Positions 44,935 through 53,503 of a stretch of 64,000 nt of DNA are shown here, piece by piece; position 1 is the stretch's first letter, and every line of letters begins with the position of its first letter. The translations under genes and the position numbers were made by a program. The notes under the pieces were generated by a model. That model was not told the DNA's origin. It searched no databases and saw nothing but the letters and a program-made list of their open reading frames with translations. Origin of the DNA: Streptomyces sp. 549. Lineage in GTDB: Bacteria; Actinomycetota; Actinomycetes; Streptomycetales; Streptomycetaceae. Location: assembly GCF_030124175.1 (NCBI RefSeq), contig NZ_JASKMT010000019.1, forward strand, positions 1 through 64,000. Direction: 5' to 3'.

Positions 44935-45942
44935 TCAGAGCGGGGGGCTGCCGGTGCGCCCGCTCCAGCGGTGCGGAGCGGGCGGCGGCTCGTGGTGCGG
45001 ACGCCGGCTGACCGCGGGCGCGGCGGGTGCGCGCTCGGAGCGGATCACGTGCGGGCGTCCGGGATGGTGCAGTCGGGCGCTCATCGAGCCGGACGACCCG
45101 CTCCGGCCCGTGGAGGGCGCTGACTCGCGTACCGGCTGGGTCTCGCCGGCCGGGCGGCCGGCCAGCGACGGACCGGTGCCGACCGGCAGGCCCAGGGCCG
45201 CCTGCCGCAGCGCGGCCCGGGCTCGCGCCAAGTAGGCCAGCACATGCTCCTCCACCCGGGCGATGACCGGCTCGCACCAGGGCAGGGCCAGCAGGATGAG
45301 CAGGCCGGCCGCCCAGCCGAGAAGCACGTCGCTGACCCAGTGCGTGCCCAGGTAGACGGTGGTGGTGCCGACACCCAGCGCGCACAGCGCGGCGACCACC
45401 GACAGCCAGCGCCTGGCGAGCACCGTGCTGGCCAGGTACGCCAGAACACCCCAGGTCACGACCGCGTTGGCGGTGTGGCCCGAGGGAAATATATCGCCGG
45501 TCAGGAACATCTCGTTCGAGCCCATGGTGGTGGCGTAGTGCGGGCCCTCGCGGCCCATGCCCAGCTTCGCGGCGCCCACCGTCACGTTCAGCAGCAGCAG
45601 CGAGACGCCCAGCACCAGTAGCGGACGCAGCGTGCGCTGCCGCCAGGACCGCCAGCCGAGCCAGGCGGCGACCAGGACCGCGGTCGGCCCGCGCTGCCCG
45701 AGCACCACGAAGTAGTCCAGGAAGGCGTGCAGCTCCGGCCACTGCTTGTAGGGCCGGAACAGCATGACCTGCCAGTCGAGCCGGACCAGGACGGTGGTGC
45801 TCAGCACGGCCGCCACGATGCCCGTGTACAGGCCCAGGGTCGCGACGAACAGCGACTGGCGGGTGACGCTCATCCCCGGGGCCGGGGTCGAGGGCCGCGC
45901 CGGCTCCTGCTCCAGGCGGGCGAAGATTCGGTCGGTACGCAC
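44935..45942 (-). CDS. PAP2-family membrane phosphatase
   Basis: This 335-residue integral-membrane protein of the type 2 phosphatidic acid phosphatase family has five or six membrane helices. It shows the three family motifs: KLGMGREGP, FPSGHTA with the catalytic His, and THWVSDVLLG. Likely substrates are lipid phosphates such as undecaprenyl diphosphate or phosphatidic acid. A long hydrophilic C-terminal tail (about residues 245-335) is disordered. GTG at 45942 has a TAATCT box 7 nt upstream and no ribosome site, so the mRNA is likely leaderless. Confidence 0.92.
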   Translation of the reverse strand: MRTDRIFARLEQEPARPSTPAPGMSVTRQSLFVATLGLYTGIVAAVLSTTVLVRLDWQVMLFRPYKQWPELHAFLDYFVVLGQRGPTAVLVAAWLGWRSWRQRTLRPLLVLGVSLLLLNVTVGAAKLGMGREGPHYATTMGSNEMFLTGDIFPSGHTANAVVTWGVLAYLASTVLARRWLSVVAALCALGVGTTTVYLGTHWVSDVLLGWAAGLLILLALPWCEPVIARVEEHVLAYLARARAALRQAALGLPVGTGPSLAGRPAGETQPVRESAPSTGRSGSSGSMSARLHHPGRPHVIRSERAPAAPAVSRRPHHEPPPAPHRWSGRTGSPPL

Positions 45943-45949
45943 TCAAACG

Positions 45950-45955
45950 AGATTA
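45950..45955 (-). promoter_or_regulatory. -10 box of likely leaderless PAP2 mRNA
   Basis: TAATCT, read on the minus strand, ends 7 nt before the GTG at 45942. It is a good -10 hexamer, and no Shine-Dalgarno sequence is found. Confidence 0.6.
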
Positions 45956-46025
45956 CAGCGGGTGATGGCTCAGCCAGGTCCGACCGTGGTCTTCGTAATG
46001 CCGATGTGATGTGGAATGTGTCTCA

Positions 46026-46078
46026 GCGGACGCTTCCGGACCGTCGTTTCGGTGGAAAACCGCGGGGTCCGCTTTTTG
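46026..46078 (+). terminator. Terminator/attenuator-like fold upstream of MFS gene
   Basis: CGGACC (46037-46042) pairs with GGTCCG (46066-46071), enclosing a smaller CGGT/ACCG stem, and is followed by CTTTTTG. The earlier segment GCGGAC (46026-46031) can pair with GTCCGC (46067-46072), the same 3' strand. The two folds exclude each other, as in attenuators. It lies about 355 nt before the MFS start. Confidence 0.5.
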
Positions 46079-46432
46079 CTTCGAAGGCTTTTCCGGGTGA
46101 ATCGGGCCGGTGTTTTCCCGAGCGCCCGCCGTAGTCCATCGGTGATTAACCGGCGGCCCCGCGCCCTCGCGGCGGCCCGTTCTCCGACGGGCTGCCCGGC
46201 GCCCGTGCGCCCCACGCGCCCACGGTGAGGCCGGCGATCGAGCACGGGTACGGTTCTCGCTCCTGCGTCAGGCCCGGGCCGGGCCCTGGACGGTACGAGT
46301 GACGTGGGGCACTTCTGCCGTCGCCGGACTCGCGTACCCTTTCCCCATCACTCGACCCTTGCCCACCGGGCTGGACGCTGTCCCGCGTCCGGCGATCCCC
46401 CCGGCCGGGGCGGGGCAGGAGGAGGTGTGCGG

Positions 46433-48070
46433 ATGGCAGGGACGCCCACGGCGAGGACCGCTCGAACGCCGGACGCTCCCGGCCGGAGAGGTCCGGCGGG
46501 CGGGTCCGCCAACCGGTGGACCGTCCTGGTCATGCTGTGCAGCAGCCTGCTGCTGGTGGCGGTCGACGCCACCGTGCTGCACGTGGCGGTACCGGCGGTC
46601 TCCGCGGACCTCCGGCCCAGCGCCATGGAGCTGCTGTGGATCGTCGACTGCTATCCGCTGGTCTGCGCCTCCCTGCTCATCCTCTTCGGCACTCTGGGAG
46701 ACCGGGTCGGACGCCGGCGGGTCCTGCTGTACGGCTACGCGCTGTTCGGTCTCGCCTCGGCCCTGGCGGTGGTGGCGACCTCCCCCGGCATGCTGATCGC
46801 GGCCCGCGGACTGCTGGGTGTCGGCGGCGCGATGATCATGCCGGCCACGCTGTCGATCCTGCGGCAGGTCTTCCCCGACCGCCGCGAGCGCGCCCTCGCC
46901 ATCGGGGTGTGGAGCGCGGTGGCGGCCGTGGGTGCGGCCCTGGGCCCGCTCGTGGGCGGTCTGCTGCTGGAGCACTTCTGGTGGGGGTCGGTGTTCCTCA
47001 TCAACATCCCGCTGATGGTGCTCAGCATCCCGCTCGCCCGCTGGCTGGTCCCGGAGTCCACCGGCCGGCGTGAGGGTCCGTGGGACGTGCTGGGCGCGCT
47101 CATGGCCGCCTCCGGCCTGTTCGCGGTCATTCTCGGAGTGAAGCGGGTCGGCAGCGGGGACCTCCTCGTCCCGCAGGCCTGGGCGCCGCTGCTGGTGGGG
47201 GCCTGCCTGCTCGCGCTCTTCGTGCGCCGCCAGCGCCGCCGACCCTTCCCCCTCGTCGACTTCACCGCCTTCGCCCGGCCCGCGTTCGGCACCGCGGTGG
47301 GCTGCATCGTGCTGACCGTGCTGGCACTCGTCGGCCTCGCGCTGATCGCCGCCCAGTACCTCCAGCTCGTGCTCGGCCTGTCCCCGCTGGAGACCGGGCT
47401 GCGGCTGCTGCCGCTGTCGGTGGCGGCCGTCGCGGCCGGGCTCGCCGGCCCCCGCATGCTCCAGTGGCTGGGGCCGCGCACCATGGTCGCGCTGGGCTTC
47501 GTCACCACCGCGCTCGCGGTGCTCAGCCTGACCTCGATGGGGGAGCACGACCGCCCGGCGGTGCTGATCGGTGGTTTCGTGCTGCTGGGGTTCGGGCTGG
47601 AGACGACCCTCTTCGGCTGCTACGAGTCGATGCTCAGCGACGCCCCGCCGCAGCAGGCGGGCAGCGCCGCGGCCATCGGGGAGACCGCCTACCAGCTGGG
47701 CGCCGGCCTCGGCATCGCCGTGCTCGGCAGCGTGATGAACGGTGCCTACGCGGCGGCGGTCCGCCGCGCCGACGGCGTGCCGGCGGACGTCGGCGCCTCG
47801 GCCAGCCGCTCACTCGGGGAGGCCGAGGCGATCGCTGACCGGCTCGGCGGACCCTCCGGTGACCTCCTGCACCAGGTCGCCCGCGGCGCCTTCGTGCACG
47901 GCCTGCACCTGACGCTGCTGGTCAGCGTCGGCCTGCTGCTGTGCGGTGCCCTGGCCGCGCTGCGGCTGCCGCGCACGATGGAGACCGCGTGCCGGGTGCC
48001 CGCGCAGCCGTCGGGCCCGGCGGCCCAGGGCGCAGGCACCCTCTTGTCCGCACCGGTTACCCGGTCGTAA
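46433..48070 (+). CDS. MFS exporter, DHA2 (14-helix) type
   Basis: This 545-residue major-facilitator transporter of the drug:H+ antiporter-2 group should have fourteen membrane helices. The early motif WIVDCYPLVCASLLILFG and GTLGDRVGRRRVLLYG (loop 2-3), and GVGGAMIMPATLSIL (helix 5) are typical. It is likely to export a drug or natural product in exchange for protons. ATG at 46433 has GGAGGAGG 7 nt upstream. No regulator gene is adjacent, although a folded leader lies 355 nt upstream. The C-terminal 30 residues are a polar tail. Confidence 0.93.
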   Translation: MAGTPTARTARTPDAPGRRGPAGGSANRWTVLVMLCSSLLLVAVDATVLHVAVPAVSADLRPSAMELLWIVDCYPLVCASLLILFGTLGDRVGRRRVLLYGYALFGLASALAVVATSPGMLIAARGLLGVGGAMIMPATLSILRQVFPDRRERALAIGVWSAVAAVGAALGPLVGGLLLEHFWWGSVFLINIPLMVLSIPLARWLVPESTGRREGPWDVLGALMAASGLFAVILGVKRVGSGDLLVPQAWAPLLVGACLLALFVRRQRRRPFPLVDFTAFARPAFGTAVGCIVLTVLALVGLALIAAQYLQLVLGLSPLETGLRLLPLSVAAVAAGLAGPRMLQWLGPRTMVALGFVTTALAVLSLTSMGEHDRPAVLIGGFVLLGFGLETTLFGCYESMLSDAPPQQAGSAAAIGETAYQLGAGLGIAVLGSVMNGAYAAAVRRADGVPADVGASASRSLGEAEAIADRLGGPSGDLLHQVARGAFVHGLHLTLLVSVGLLLCGALAALRLPRTMETACRVPAQPSGPAAQGAGTLLSAPVTRS

Positions 48071-48112
48071 CGTCGGCGGCGAGCCCAGACGATCACCCAC
48101 CGGAGGCCGCGC

Positions 48113-49300
48113 ATGTCCAGCCGCACCCTGCCCCCGTTCGACCCCGCCGACCCGCTGGGGCTGGACGACCTGCTCTCGCCGGAGGACCTCGCGGTGCGCG
48201 ACACCGTGCGGTCCTGGGCCGCCGACCGGGTCCTGCCGCACATCGCCGAGTGGTACGAGCGCGGCGAGCTGCCCGACGTGCGGGGACTGGCACGTGAGCT
48301 GGGCGGAATCGGCGCGCTGGGCATGTCGCTTGAGGGCTACGGCTGCGCGGGTGCCTCCGCGGTGCAGTACGGACTGGCCTGCCTGGAACTGGAGGCCGCG
48401 GACTCCGGCATCCGCTCCCTGGTCTCCGTGCAGGGCTCCCTGGCGATGTACGCCATCCACCGGTTCGGCTCGCCGGAGCAGAAGCAGGAGTGGCTGCCGC
48501 GCATGGCCGCCGGCGAGGTCATCGGCTGCTTCGGGCTGACCGAGCCCGACCACGGCTCGGACCCGTCGGCAATGCGCACCCGGGCCCGCCGGGACGGTGA
48601 CGACTGGGTGCTCGACGGCCGCAAGATGTGGATCACCAACGGCTCGGTGGCCGGGGTCGCCGTGGTCTGGGCGCAGACCGAGGAGGGCGTGCGCGGCTTT
48701 CTCGTGCCGGCCGGGACGCCAGGGTTCTCCGCGCCGGAGATCCGCCACAAGTGGTCGCTCCGGGCGTCCGTCACCAGTGAGCTGGTACTGGAGGCCGTCC
48801 GGCTGCCGCATGACGCGGTGCTCCCCGGCGTGACCGGGCTGCGCGGACCGCTGAGCTGCCTCAACCACGCCCGCTACGGCATCGTGTGGGGATCGATGGG
48901 GGCCGCCCGCGCCAGCTTCCAGGCGGCGCTCGCGTACGCGGGCAGCCGTGAGCAGTTCGGCCGGCCCATCGCCGGGTTCCAGCTCACCCAGGCGAAGCTG
49001 GCCGACATGGCGGTGGAACTGCACAAGGGCCTGCTGCTGGCGCACCACCTGGGGCGCCGGATGGACGCCGGCACCCTCCGGATGGAGCAGGTGAGCCTGG
49101 GCAAGCTGAACAACGTCCGCGAGGCGATCGAGATCTGTCGCACCTCGCGGACCATCCTGGGCGCCAACGGCATCTCCCTGGAGTACCCGGTCATGCGGCA
49201 CGCCACGAACCTGGAGTCGGTGCTCACCTACGAGGGCACCGTGGAGATGCACCAGCTCGTGCTGGGCAAGGCGCTCACCGGGCAGGACGCCTTCCGGTGA
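48113..49300 (+). CDS. Acyl-CoA dehydrogenase (glutaryl-CoA dehydrogenase-like)
   Basis: This FAD-dependent acyl-CoA dehydrogenase (395 aa) is of full length for the family. Typical segments are CFGLTEPDHGSDPSAM (flavin loop), WITNGSVAGVAVVWA, and the C-terminal YEGTVEMHQLVLGKALTG, where the Glu acts as base in glutaryl-CoA dehydrogenases. It would act in lysine/tryptophan breakdown by glutarate, or on a related acyl-CoA. It follows the MFS gene by 42 bp with its own GGAGG ribosome site, so may be co-transcribed. Confidence 0.92.
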   Translation: MSSRTLPPFDPADPLGLDDLLSPEDLAVRDTVRSWAADRVLPHIAEWYERGELPDVRGLARELGGIGALGMSLEGYGCAGASAVQYGLACLELEAADSGIRSLVSVQGSLAMYAIHRFGSPEQKQEWLPRMAAGEVIGCFGLTEPDHGSDPSAMRTRARRDGDDWVLDGRKMWITNGSVAGVAVVWAQTEEGVRGFLVPAGTPGFSAPEIRHKWSLRASVTSELVLEAVRLPHDAVLPGVTGLRGPLSCLNHARYGIVWGSMGAARASFQAALAYAGSREQFGRPIAGFQLTQAKLADMAVELHKGLLLAHHLGRRMDAGTLRMEQVSLGKLNNVREAIEICRTSRTILGANGISLEYPVMRHATNLESVLTYEGTVEMHQLVLGKALTGQDAFR

Positions 49301-49358
49301 GCTGTTCGCCCGGTGTGTCCGGCAGCCGGACCGCGCCGCGGGTCCGGTGCCGGGGGCG

Positions 49359-49805
49359 TCAGCTCTGGTTGAAGAAGCCGCCCTCGGAGGTGCGCCGCTC
49401 TCCTCCGTTCACCACCTGGTAGTCGTTGGGGGTCAGCAGGAAGACCCGGTTGGCCACCCGCTCGATCGAGCCGTGCAGTCCGAACGTGAGACCGGCCGCG
49501 AAGTCGATCACCCGCTTGGCGTCCGCGGACTCCATGGCCGTCAGGTTCACGATCACCGGGACGCCCTCCCGGAAGAGCTCCCCGATGCCGCGTGCGTCCC
49601 GGAAGCCGTCCGGGGTGACCGTGGCGATCCGGGTCCCCTGGTCCTGCGCGGTCTCGGCCGTCGCCCGGATCCTGGGGTCCGTCACCCACACGTCACGGGC
49701 GGCGTCTCCGGGCTCCGGCCCCTCGGCGTAGTCGTCGTCGTAGTAACGCATCTCGCTGTCGTCGACGAGGCCCAGCCAGGCACTCGCCTTGCGCACCGAT
49801 CCCAT
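49359..49805 (-). CDS. SepF-like cell-division protein
   Basis: This 148-residue protein has a C-terminal SepF domain (about 60-145: PVIVNLTAMESADAKRVIDF, AAGLTFGLHGSIERVANRVF) that links FtsZ to the membrane in Gram-positive bacteria. The N-terminus MGSVRKASAWLGLVDD is a likely amphipathic membrane helix. The linker is short and acidic. Streptomyces has a main sepF beside ftsZ and additional SepF-like paralogues. By position this looks like the paralogue I know as SflA (SCO1749) in S. coelicolor; that match is from memory. ATG at 49805 has AGGAGG 5 nt upstream. The region before it is divergent with the DUF5685 gene. Confidence 0.9.
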   Translation of the reverse strand: MGSVRKASAWLGLVDDSEMRYYDDDYAEGPEPGDAARDVWVTDPRIRATAETAQDQGTRIATVTPDGFRDARGIGELFREGVPVIVNLTAMESADAKRVIDFAAGLTFGLHGSIERVANRVFLLTPNDYQVVNGGERRTSEGGFFNQS

Positions 49806-50101
49806 GGACGCCTCCTCTCGCATGCGGTCCGTGCTGTCCGCAATCCCTATCGTCGTCCATGATGCGGATGATGCGCCAAGCGGATATCCGCCCCGAGCAC
49901 CGTTCGTGACAGTTCTGGTGCACAGGGAGGGCCGCCGGAGCTGGGGTCTTGCGGTATACGGGTGGTGACGGAAGGAAAGATCTCTGCTTCCCGCCGCGCG
50001 GGTGAGCGGGGCGGACATACGGGTGACACCTCGCGAGGTCCGCGTGACGGCCCGTCAAGGTGCGGAGCAGAAACGGTAATGCGGGGGAGCGGAAAAACAC
50101 A
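49806..50101. other. Divergent promoter region, sepF-like / DUF5685
   Basis: This 296-base gap lies between the divergent starts and holds no gene. I see no strong palindrome. A moderately A/T-rich stretch lies near 49830-49860. Confidence 0.4.
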
Positions 50102-51280
50102 GTGTTCGGAATCATCAGGCCGTGCCGGCACCGGCTGGGGCAGGGACTCGCCGCCGAGTGGATGGCGCATCTGTGCGGGTTGTGCCTCGCACTGAGAGCA
50201 GAACACGGGCAGTTCGCCCGGATTGCCACGAACTACGACGGTCTGGTGCTCTCGGTGCTGACGGAGGCTCAGTCCCCGCGCACCCCGGCGGACCGGCGCA
50301 CGGCAGGCCCCTGCCCGCTGCGCGGCATGCGCACCGCGCCGGTGGCCCGCGGGGAGGGGGCCCGGTTGGCGGCCACCGTGTCCCTGGTGCTCGCCTCCGC
50401 CCGGCTGCGGGACCACGCCGCCGACGGCGACGGCGCGCTGGCCCGCCGGCCGGTCGCGGCGGCGGCCCGCCGCGTCGCCGCGGGCTGGGACCGCGACGGC
50501 AGCCGCGCGGCGGCCGGCCTCGGCTTCGACGCGGCGGTGCTGCTCGACGCGGTGGACCGCCAGCCGCGGCTGGAGGCCGCCGCCGGTGCCGGCAGCAGCG
50601 TGCTCGCCGTCACCGAGCCGACCGAGACCGCGACGGCCGCGGCGTTCGCCCACACCGCGCACCTCGCCGGCCGCCCCGGCAACGCCGCGCCGCTCGCCGA
50701 GGCCGGACGCCTCTTCGGCAGGCTGGCCCACCTGCTGGACGCGGTCGAGGACCAGCAGGCGGACGACGCCGCCGGGGCGTGGAACCCGCTGACCGCCACC
50801 GGCACCGGCAGCGACGAGGCGCGGAGGCTGTGCGACGACGCGGCGCACGGCATCCGGCTGGCACTGCGCGACGTCGAGTTCGAGGACGGCGCACTGGTGC
50901 GGGTGCTGCTGGGGCGTGAGCCCCGCAGCGCGGTACGCCGCGCGTTCGCCGCAGGGCGGGCGCCCGGCGGCGCGCCGCCCACCCCCCGGCCGCCCACCCG
51001 CCGCCGGGGCCTGGTGGCCGGCTGCGCGGTGTGGACCGGCCTGTTCTGCACCGGGCAGGTCTGCTGCTCCTCCTACACCGACCCCTGGACCGGGCGGCAG
51101 CGTGAGGGGCTGTGCCGCTACGGCGACTGCTGCCAGTGCTGTGACTGCTGCCAGTGCTGCCAGTGCTGCCAGTGCCCGGGGTGCAACACCTGCCGGGGTG
51201 GCGGTGGGAGCGGTGGGAGTGGCGGGAGCGGCGGCGGGAGTGACGGCTGCTGCCCGGACTGCTGCTCCTGCGACTGCTGA
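50102..51280 (+). CDS. DUF5685 protein with extreme cysteine-rich tail
   Basis: The 392-residue protein begins with the conserved DUF5685-type start FGIIRPCRHRLG, HLCGLCLALRAEHG (Cys25, Cys28) and ATNYDGLVLSVL. A helical Ala/Arg/Leu-rich region (about 95-300) follows. From about residue 310 there are 24 cysteines in 85 residues, including a run of CC-Q/D units (GDCCQCCDCCQCCQC) coded by a 9-bp repeat, then a Gly/Ser linker and a second cluster ending CCSCDC. Such tails bind several metal ions or iron-sulphur clusters, or cross-link the protein, and this is inference. The family is known in Streptomyces without an assigned function. GTG at 50102 has only a weak ribosome site. Confidence 0.8.
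   Translation: MFGIIRPCRHRLGQGLAAEWMAHLCGLCLALRAEHGQFARIATNYDGLVLSVLTEAQSPRTPADRRTAGPCPLRGMRTAPVARGEGARLAATVSLVLASARLRDHAADGDGALARRPVAAAARRVAAGWDRDGSRAAAGLGFDAAVLLDAVDRQPRLEAAAGAGSSVLAVTEPTETATAAAFAHTAHLAGRPGNAAPLAEAGRLFGRLAHLLDAVEDQQADDAAGAWNPLTATGTGSDEARRLCDDAAHGIRLALRDVEFEDGALVRVLLGREPRSAVRRAFAAGRAPGGAPPTPRPPTRRRGLVAGCAVWTGLFCTGQVCCSSYTDPWTGRQREGLCRYGDCCQCCDCCQCCQCCQCPGCNTCRGGGGSGGSGGSGGGSDGCCPDCCSCDC
51127..51175 (+). repeat. 9-bp tandem repeat coding CC-Q units
   Basis: TGCTGCCAG-type 9-bp units recur, encoding the CCQ/CCD tripeptide run of the DUF5685 tail. It looks like slippage-driven expansion of a Cys-Cys-Gln motif. Confidence 0.8.
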
Positions 51281-51412
51281 GCGGCCGCTCCTGAAAGTGT
51301 GGGAGGGCCGGTCGAGTGCTCACCGGCCGGCCCTGCGACCGCTGAGGGGCCGCTCGCCACCATCGGCGCCGCCGGACTTGCCGCAGCCGGGCGCTGTGGC
51401 AAGTTGATCAGC

Positions 51413-52216
51413 ATGACTGAGACGACGTCAGCCACCCAGGAGTGGCAGGAGTGGCACCAGCAGCGACTGGAGACGGTCACGGCCCCCTACGGCCCGCTGT
51501 CGGTGACCGGGACGCACTGGCTCCTCGACGCCGACTCCGAGGGCCGGCTGCCGCAGACGCCGGGGCGCTGGCAGCCGGCGCCCGACGGGTCGGGGGTCGT
51601 CCTGCGGGCGGACATCATGGACGGGCTGGTGGTCGACGGCGAACTCCTTGTGGGGGAGGCGGTCCTGGGCCGGGACAGCGGCGGCCCGTCCAGGTCCCGG
51701 GTGTCCTTCGGCGAGCGCCGGCTGGAGCTGCTGAACCGGGAGGGCCAGTGGGCGGTACGGGTGCACGACCCCGACGCCCCGGCCCGGCGGGCCTTTCCCG
51801 GCATCAGGACCGCGTCCTACGACGGCCGCTGGGTGCGGCCCGGCCGGTTCCGGCCGTACGAGGCGCCGCGCGGGGTGCGGGTGCCCAACGCCGACGGCCG
51901 TGAACGCACCCTCGAACTGGGCGGCCAGGTCTCCTTCGCTACTCCGGACGGGCGACCGCAGGCCCTCCAGGTGTCCGTGGTCGGCAGCCGCGCTCTGTGG
52001 GCGGTCTTCACCGACGGGAGCAGCGGGCGCGGCACCTACCGCTTCCGCTTCCTGCGCACCGGCGCGCCCGACCCGGACGGTGCGGTCACCGTGGACTTCA
52101 ACCGGGCCACCCTGCCGCCCTGCGCGTTCAGCGACCACTTCCTGTGCCCCTTCCCGCCTCCCGGCAACACCCTGGCCGCCGAGATCCCGGTGGGGGAGCG
52201 CGACATCAGCTCCTGA
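51413..52216 (+). CDS. DUF1684 family protein
   Basis: This 267-residue protein of the DUF1684 family has the recognised core FRPYEAPRGVRVPNADGRER and, near the C-terminus, PPCAFSDHFLCPFPPPGNTLAAEI, a conserved block with Cys and His residues. No signal peptide or membrane segment is found. Biochemical function is unknown; the His/Cys/Asp pattern allows a metal site. ATG at 51413 is chosen over upstream in-frame sequence without start support. It lies between the DUF5685 gene and a protease gene, with no clear operon link. Confidence 0.85.
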   Translation: MTETTSATQEWQEWHQQRLETVTAPYGPLSVTGTHWLLDADSEGRLPQTPGRWQPAPDGSGVVLRADIMDGLVVDGELLVGEAVLGRDSGGPSRSRVSFGERRLELLNREGQWAVRVHDPDAPARRAFPGIRTASYDGRWVRPGRFRPYEAPRGVRVPNADGRERTLELGGQVSFATPDGRPQALQVSVVGSRALWAVFTDGSSGRGTYRFRFLRTGAPDPDGAVTVDFNRATLPPCAFSDHFLCPFPPPGNTLAAEIPVGERDISS

Positions 52217-52379
52217 CGGCCCGGCGTGCGCACCTCCCGGGGCCGTCCTCGTCCCGGCCTCGCCCGTCCCGGCTCTCCCACCCGCCTCGGGGCCCGGCCG
52301 CCCCGGCGCCCCCGTCCTGCCCCGGGCTTCCGCCCGACCCCGCCCAGGCACACGTCCCGGACTCCTTGTGGAGGAACAT

Positions 52380-53315
52380 GTGAGGAACAAGCACACCGCC
52401 CCCGCCCGCACCACCGACCCCGTCCGGCGCGGCGCCGGACGGCGCGCCCGGGTGCTCACCGTCGCGGCGGCGCTGCTGGCGTCGACCGCGCTGGCGGCCC
52501 CCGATGCGGGGGCCCGGGAGCCCGAGCCGTTCGACGCCGCCCAGCTCGAACAGGTGGCCCAGGCGGTGCTCGACGCGGACGTGCCGGGCACCTCCTGGCA
52601 CGTGGACGAGGCCGCCGGCCGGCTGGTCGTGACGGCGGACAGCACGGTACCGGCCTCCGAGCTGGCCCGGATCAGGCAGGTCGCGGGCGACCGGGCGCCG
52701 GCCCTGACCGTCGAGCGCACCCCGGGCCGGTTCTCCACGCTCGTCCAGGGCGGCGAGGCGGTGTACGCGGAGGAGTGGCGCTGCTCGCTCGGCTTCAACG
52801 TGCGCAGCGGCAGCGCCTCCTACTTCCTCACCGCTGGGCACTGCACCGAGGGTGCCGCCACCTGGTACGCGGACACGGCCCGCTCCGCGGAGCTGGGCAC
52901 CACCGAGGCGAGCAGCTTCCCCGGGGAGGACCACGGCCTGGTGCGCTACACCGACACCTCGGTCGCAAAGCCCGGCTCGGTCACCCTCCACAACGGCGCC
53001 ACGCGGGACATCACCCGGGCGGGGAGGGCCTACGTGGGCCAGCGTGCCCAGCGCAGCGGGAGCACCACCGGGCTGCGCAGCGGCATGGTCACCGGGCTCA
53101 ACGCCACCGTGAACTACGGCAACGGGGAGATCGTGCGCGGGCTGATCCGGACGAACATCTGCGCCGAGCCGGGCGACAGCGGCGGCCCGCTGTTCTCCGG
53201 CACGGTCGCGCTGGGACTCACCTCGGGTGGCAGCGGCGACTGCCGGACCGGCGGGACGACGTTCTTCCAGCCGGTACAGCCCGCCCTCGACCGCTACGGC
53301 GTCAACGTGTACTGA
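52380..53315 (+). CDS. Secreted chymotrypsin-fold serine protease (streptogrisin type)
   Basis: The 311-residue precursor has a signal peptide with a long basic n-region (about 1-45), a short propeptide and an S1 protease domain from about residue 121. His154 (TAGHC), Asp184 (DHGLV) and Ser267 (GDSGGP) form the triad. The strand RCSLGFNVRSGSASYFL is typical of streptogrisins. Compared with alpha-lytic-type enzymes the propeptide is short (about 75 residues). It is secreted and degrades proteins. GTG at 52380 has GGAGG 5 nt upstream. The protease at 54661 is a paralogue. Confidence 0.93.
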   Translation: MRNKHTAPARTTDPVRRGAGRRARVLTVAAALLASTALAAPDAGAREPEPFDAAQLEQVAQAVLDADVPGTSWHVDEAAGRLVVTADSTVPASELARIRQVAGDRAPALTVERTPGRFSTLVQGGEAVYAEEWRCSLGFNVRSGSASYFLTAGHCTEGAATWYADTARSAELGTTEASSFPGEDHGLVRYTDTSVAKPGSVTLHNGATRDITRAGRAYVGQRAQRSGSTTGLRSGMVTGLNATVNYGNGEIVRGLIRTNICAEPGDSGGPLFSGTVALGLTSGGSGDCRTGGTTFFQPVQPALDRYGVNVY

Positions 53316-53503
53316 TCCCCGGCACGCCTGCGGCACAGCACAGCACGGCACACGACCGCCCGCGGGGCCCTTCCGGGCCCGGCGGGAGGTGTCCCGCGTG
53401 GGCGGGGGCGCTCCGGGAGGGGTCCCGCAAGGGGCGGCTCCGGTACGGTGGAAAGGGACACGTATGGCGTCCTTTGCCGGACTTGTGATGCCAGGAGGCC
53501 GAG

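Larger units (their letters stand above)
45943..46432. other. Non-coding gap PAP2 / MFS with terminator-like RNA
   Basis: This 490-base region between divergent genes has no convincing protein gene. TAATCT on the minus strand (45950-45955) serves the PAP2 gene. On the plus strand, 46026-46078 can fold into two alternative stems before CTTTTTG (separate entry), suggesting a short regulated RNA. The rest, up to the GGAGG of the MFS gene, shows nothing clear. Confidence 0.5.

Noticed and set aside
46009..46134. Short peptide frame containing DRRFGGKP, also found in another frame near 57309
   Set aside because: The shared 8-residue string is coded by different codons in two unrelated gaps, and neither frame has good codon use or a ribosome site. 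In a high-GC genome chance matches of Arg/Gly-rich octapeptides are expected.
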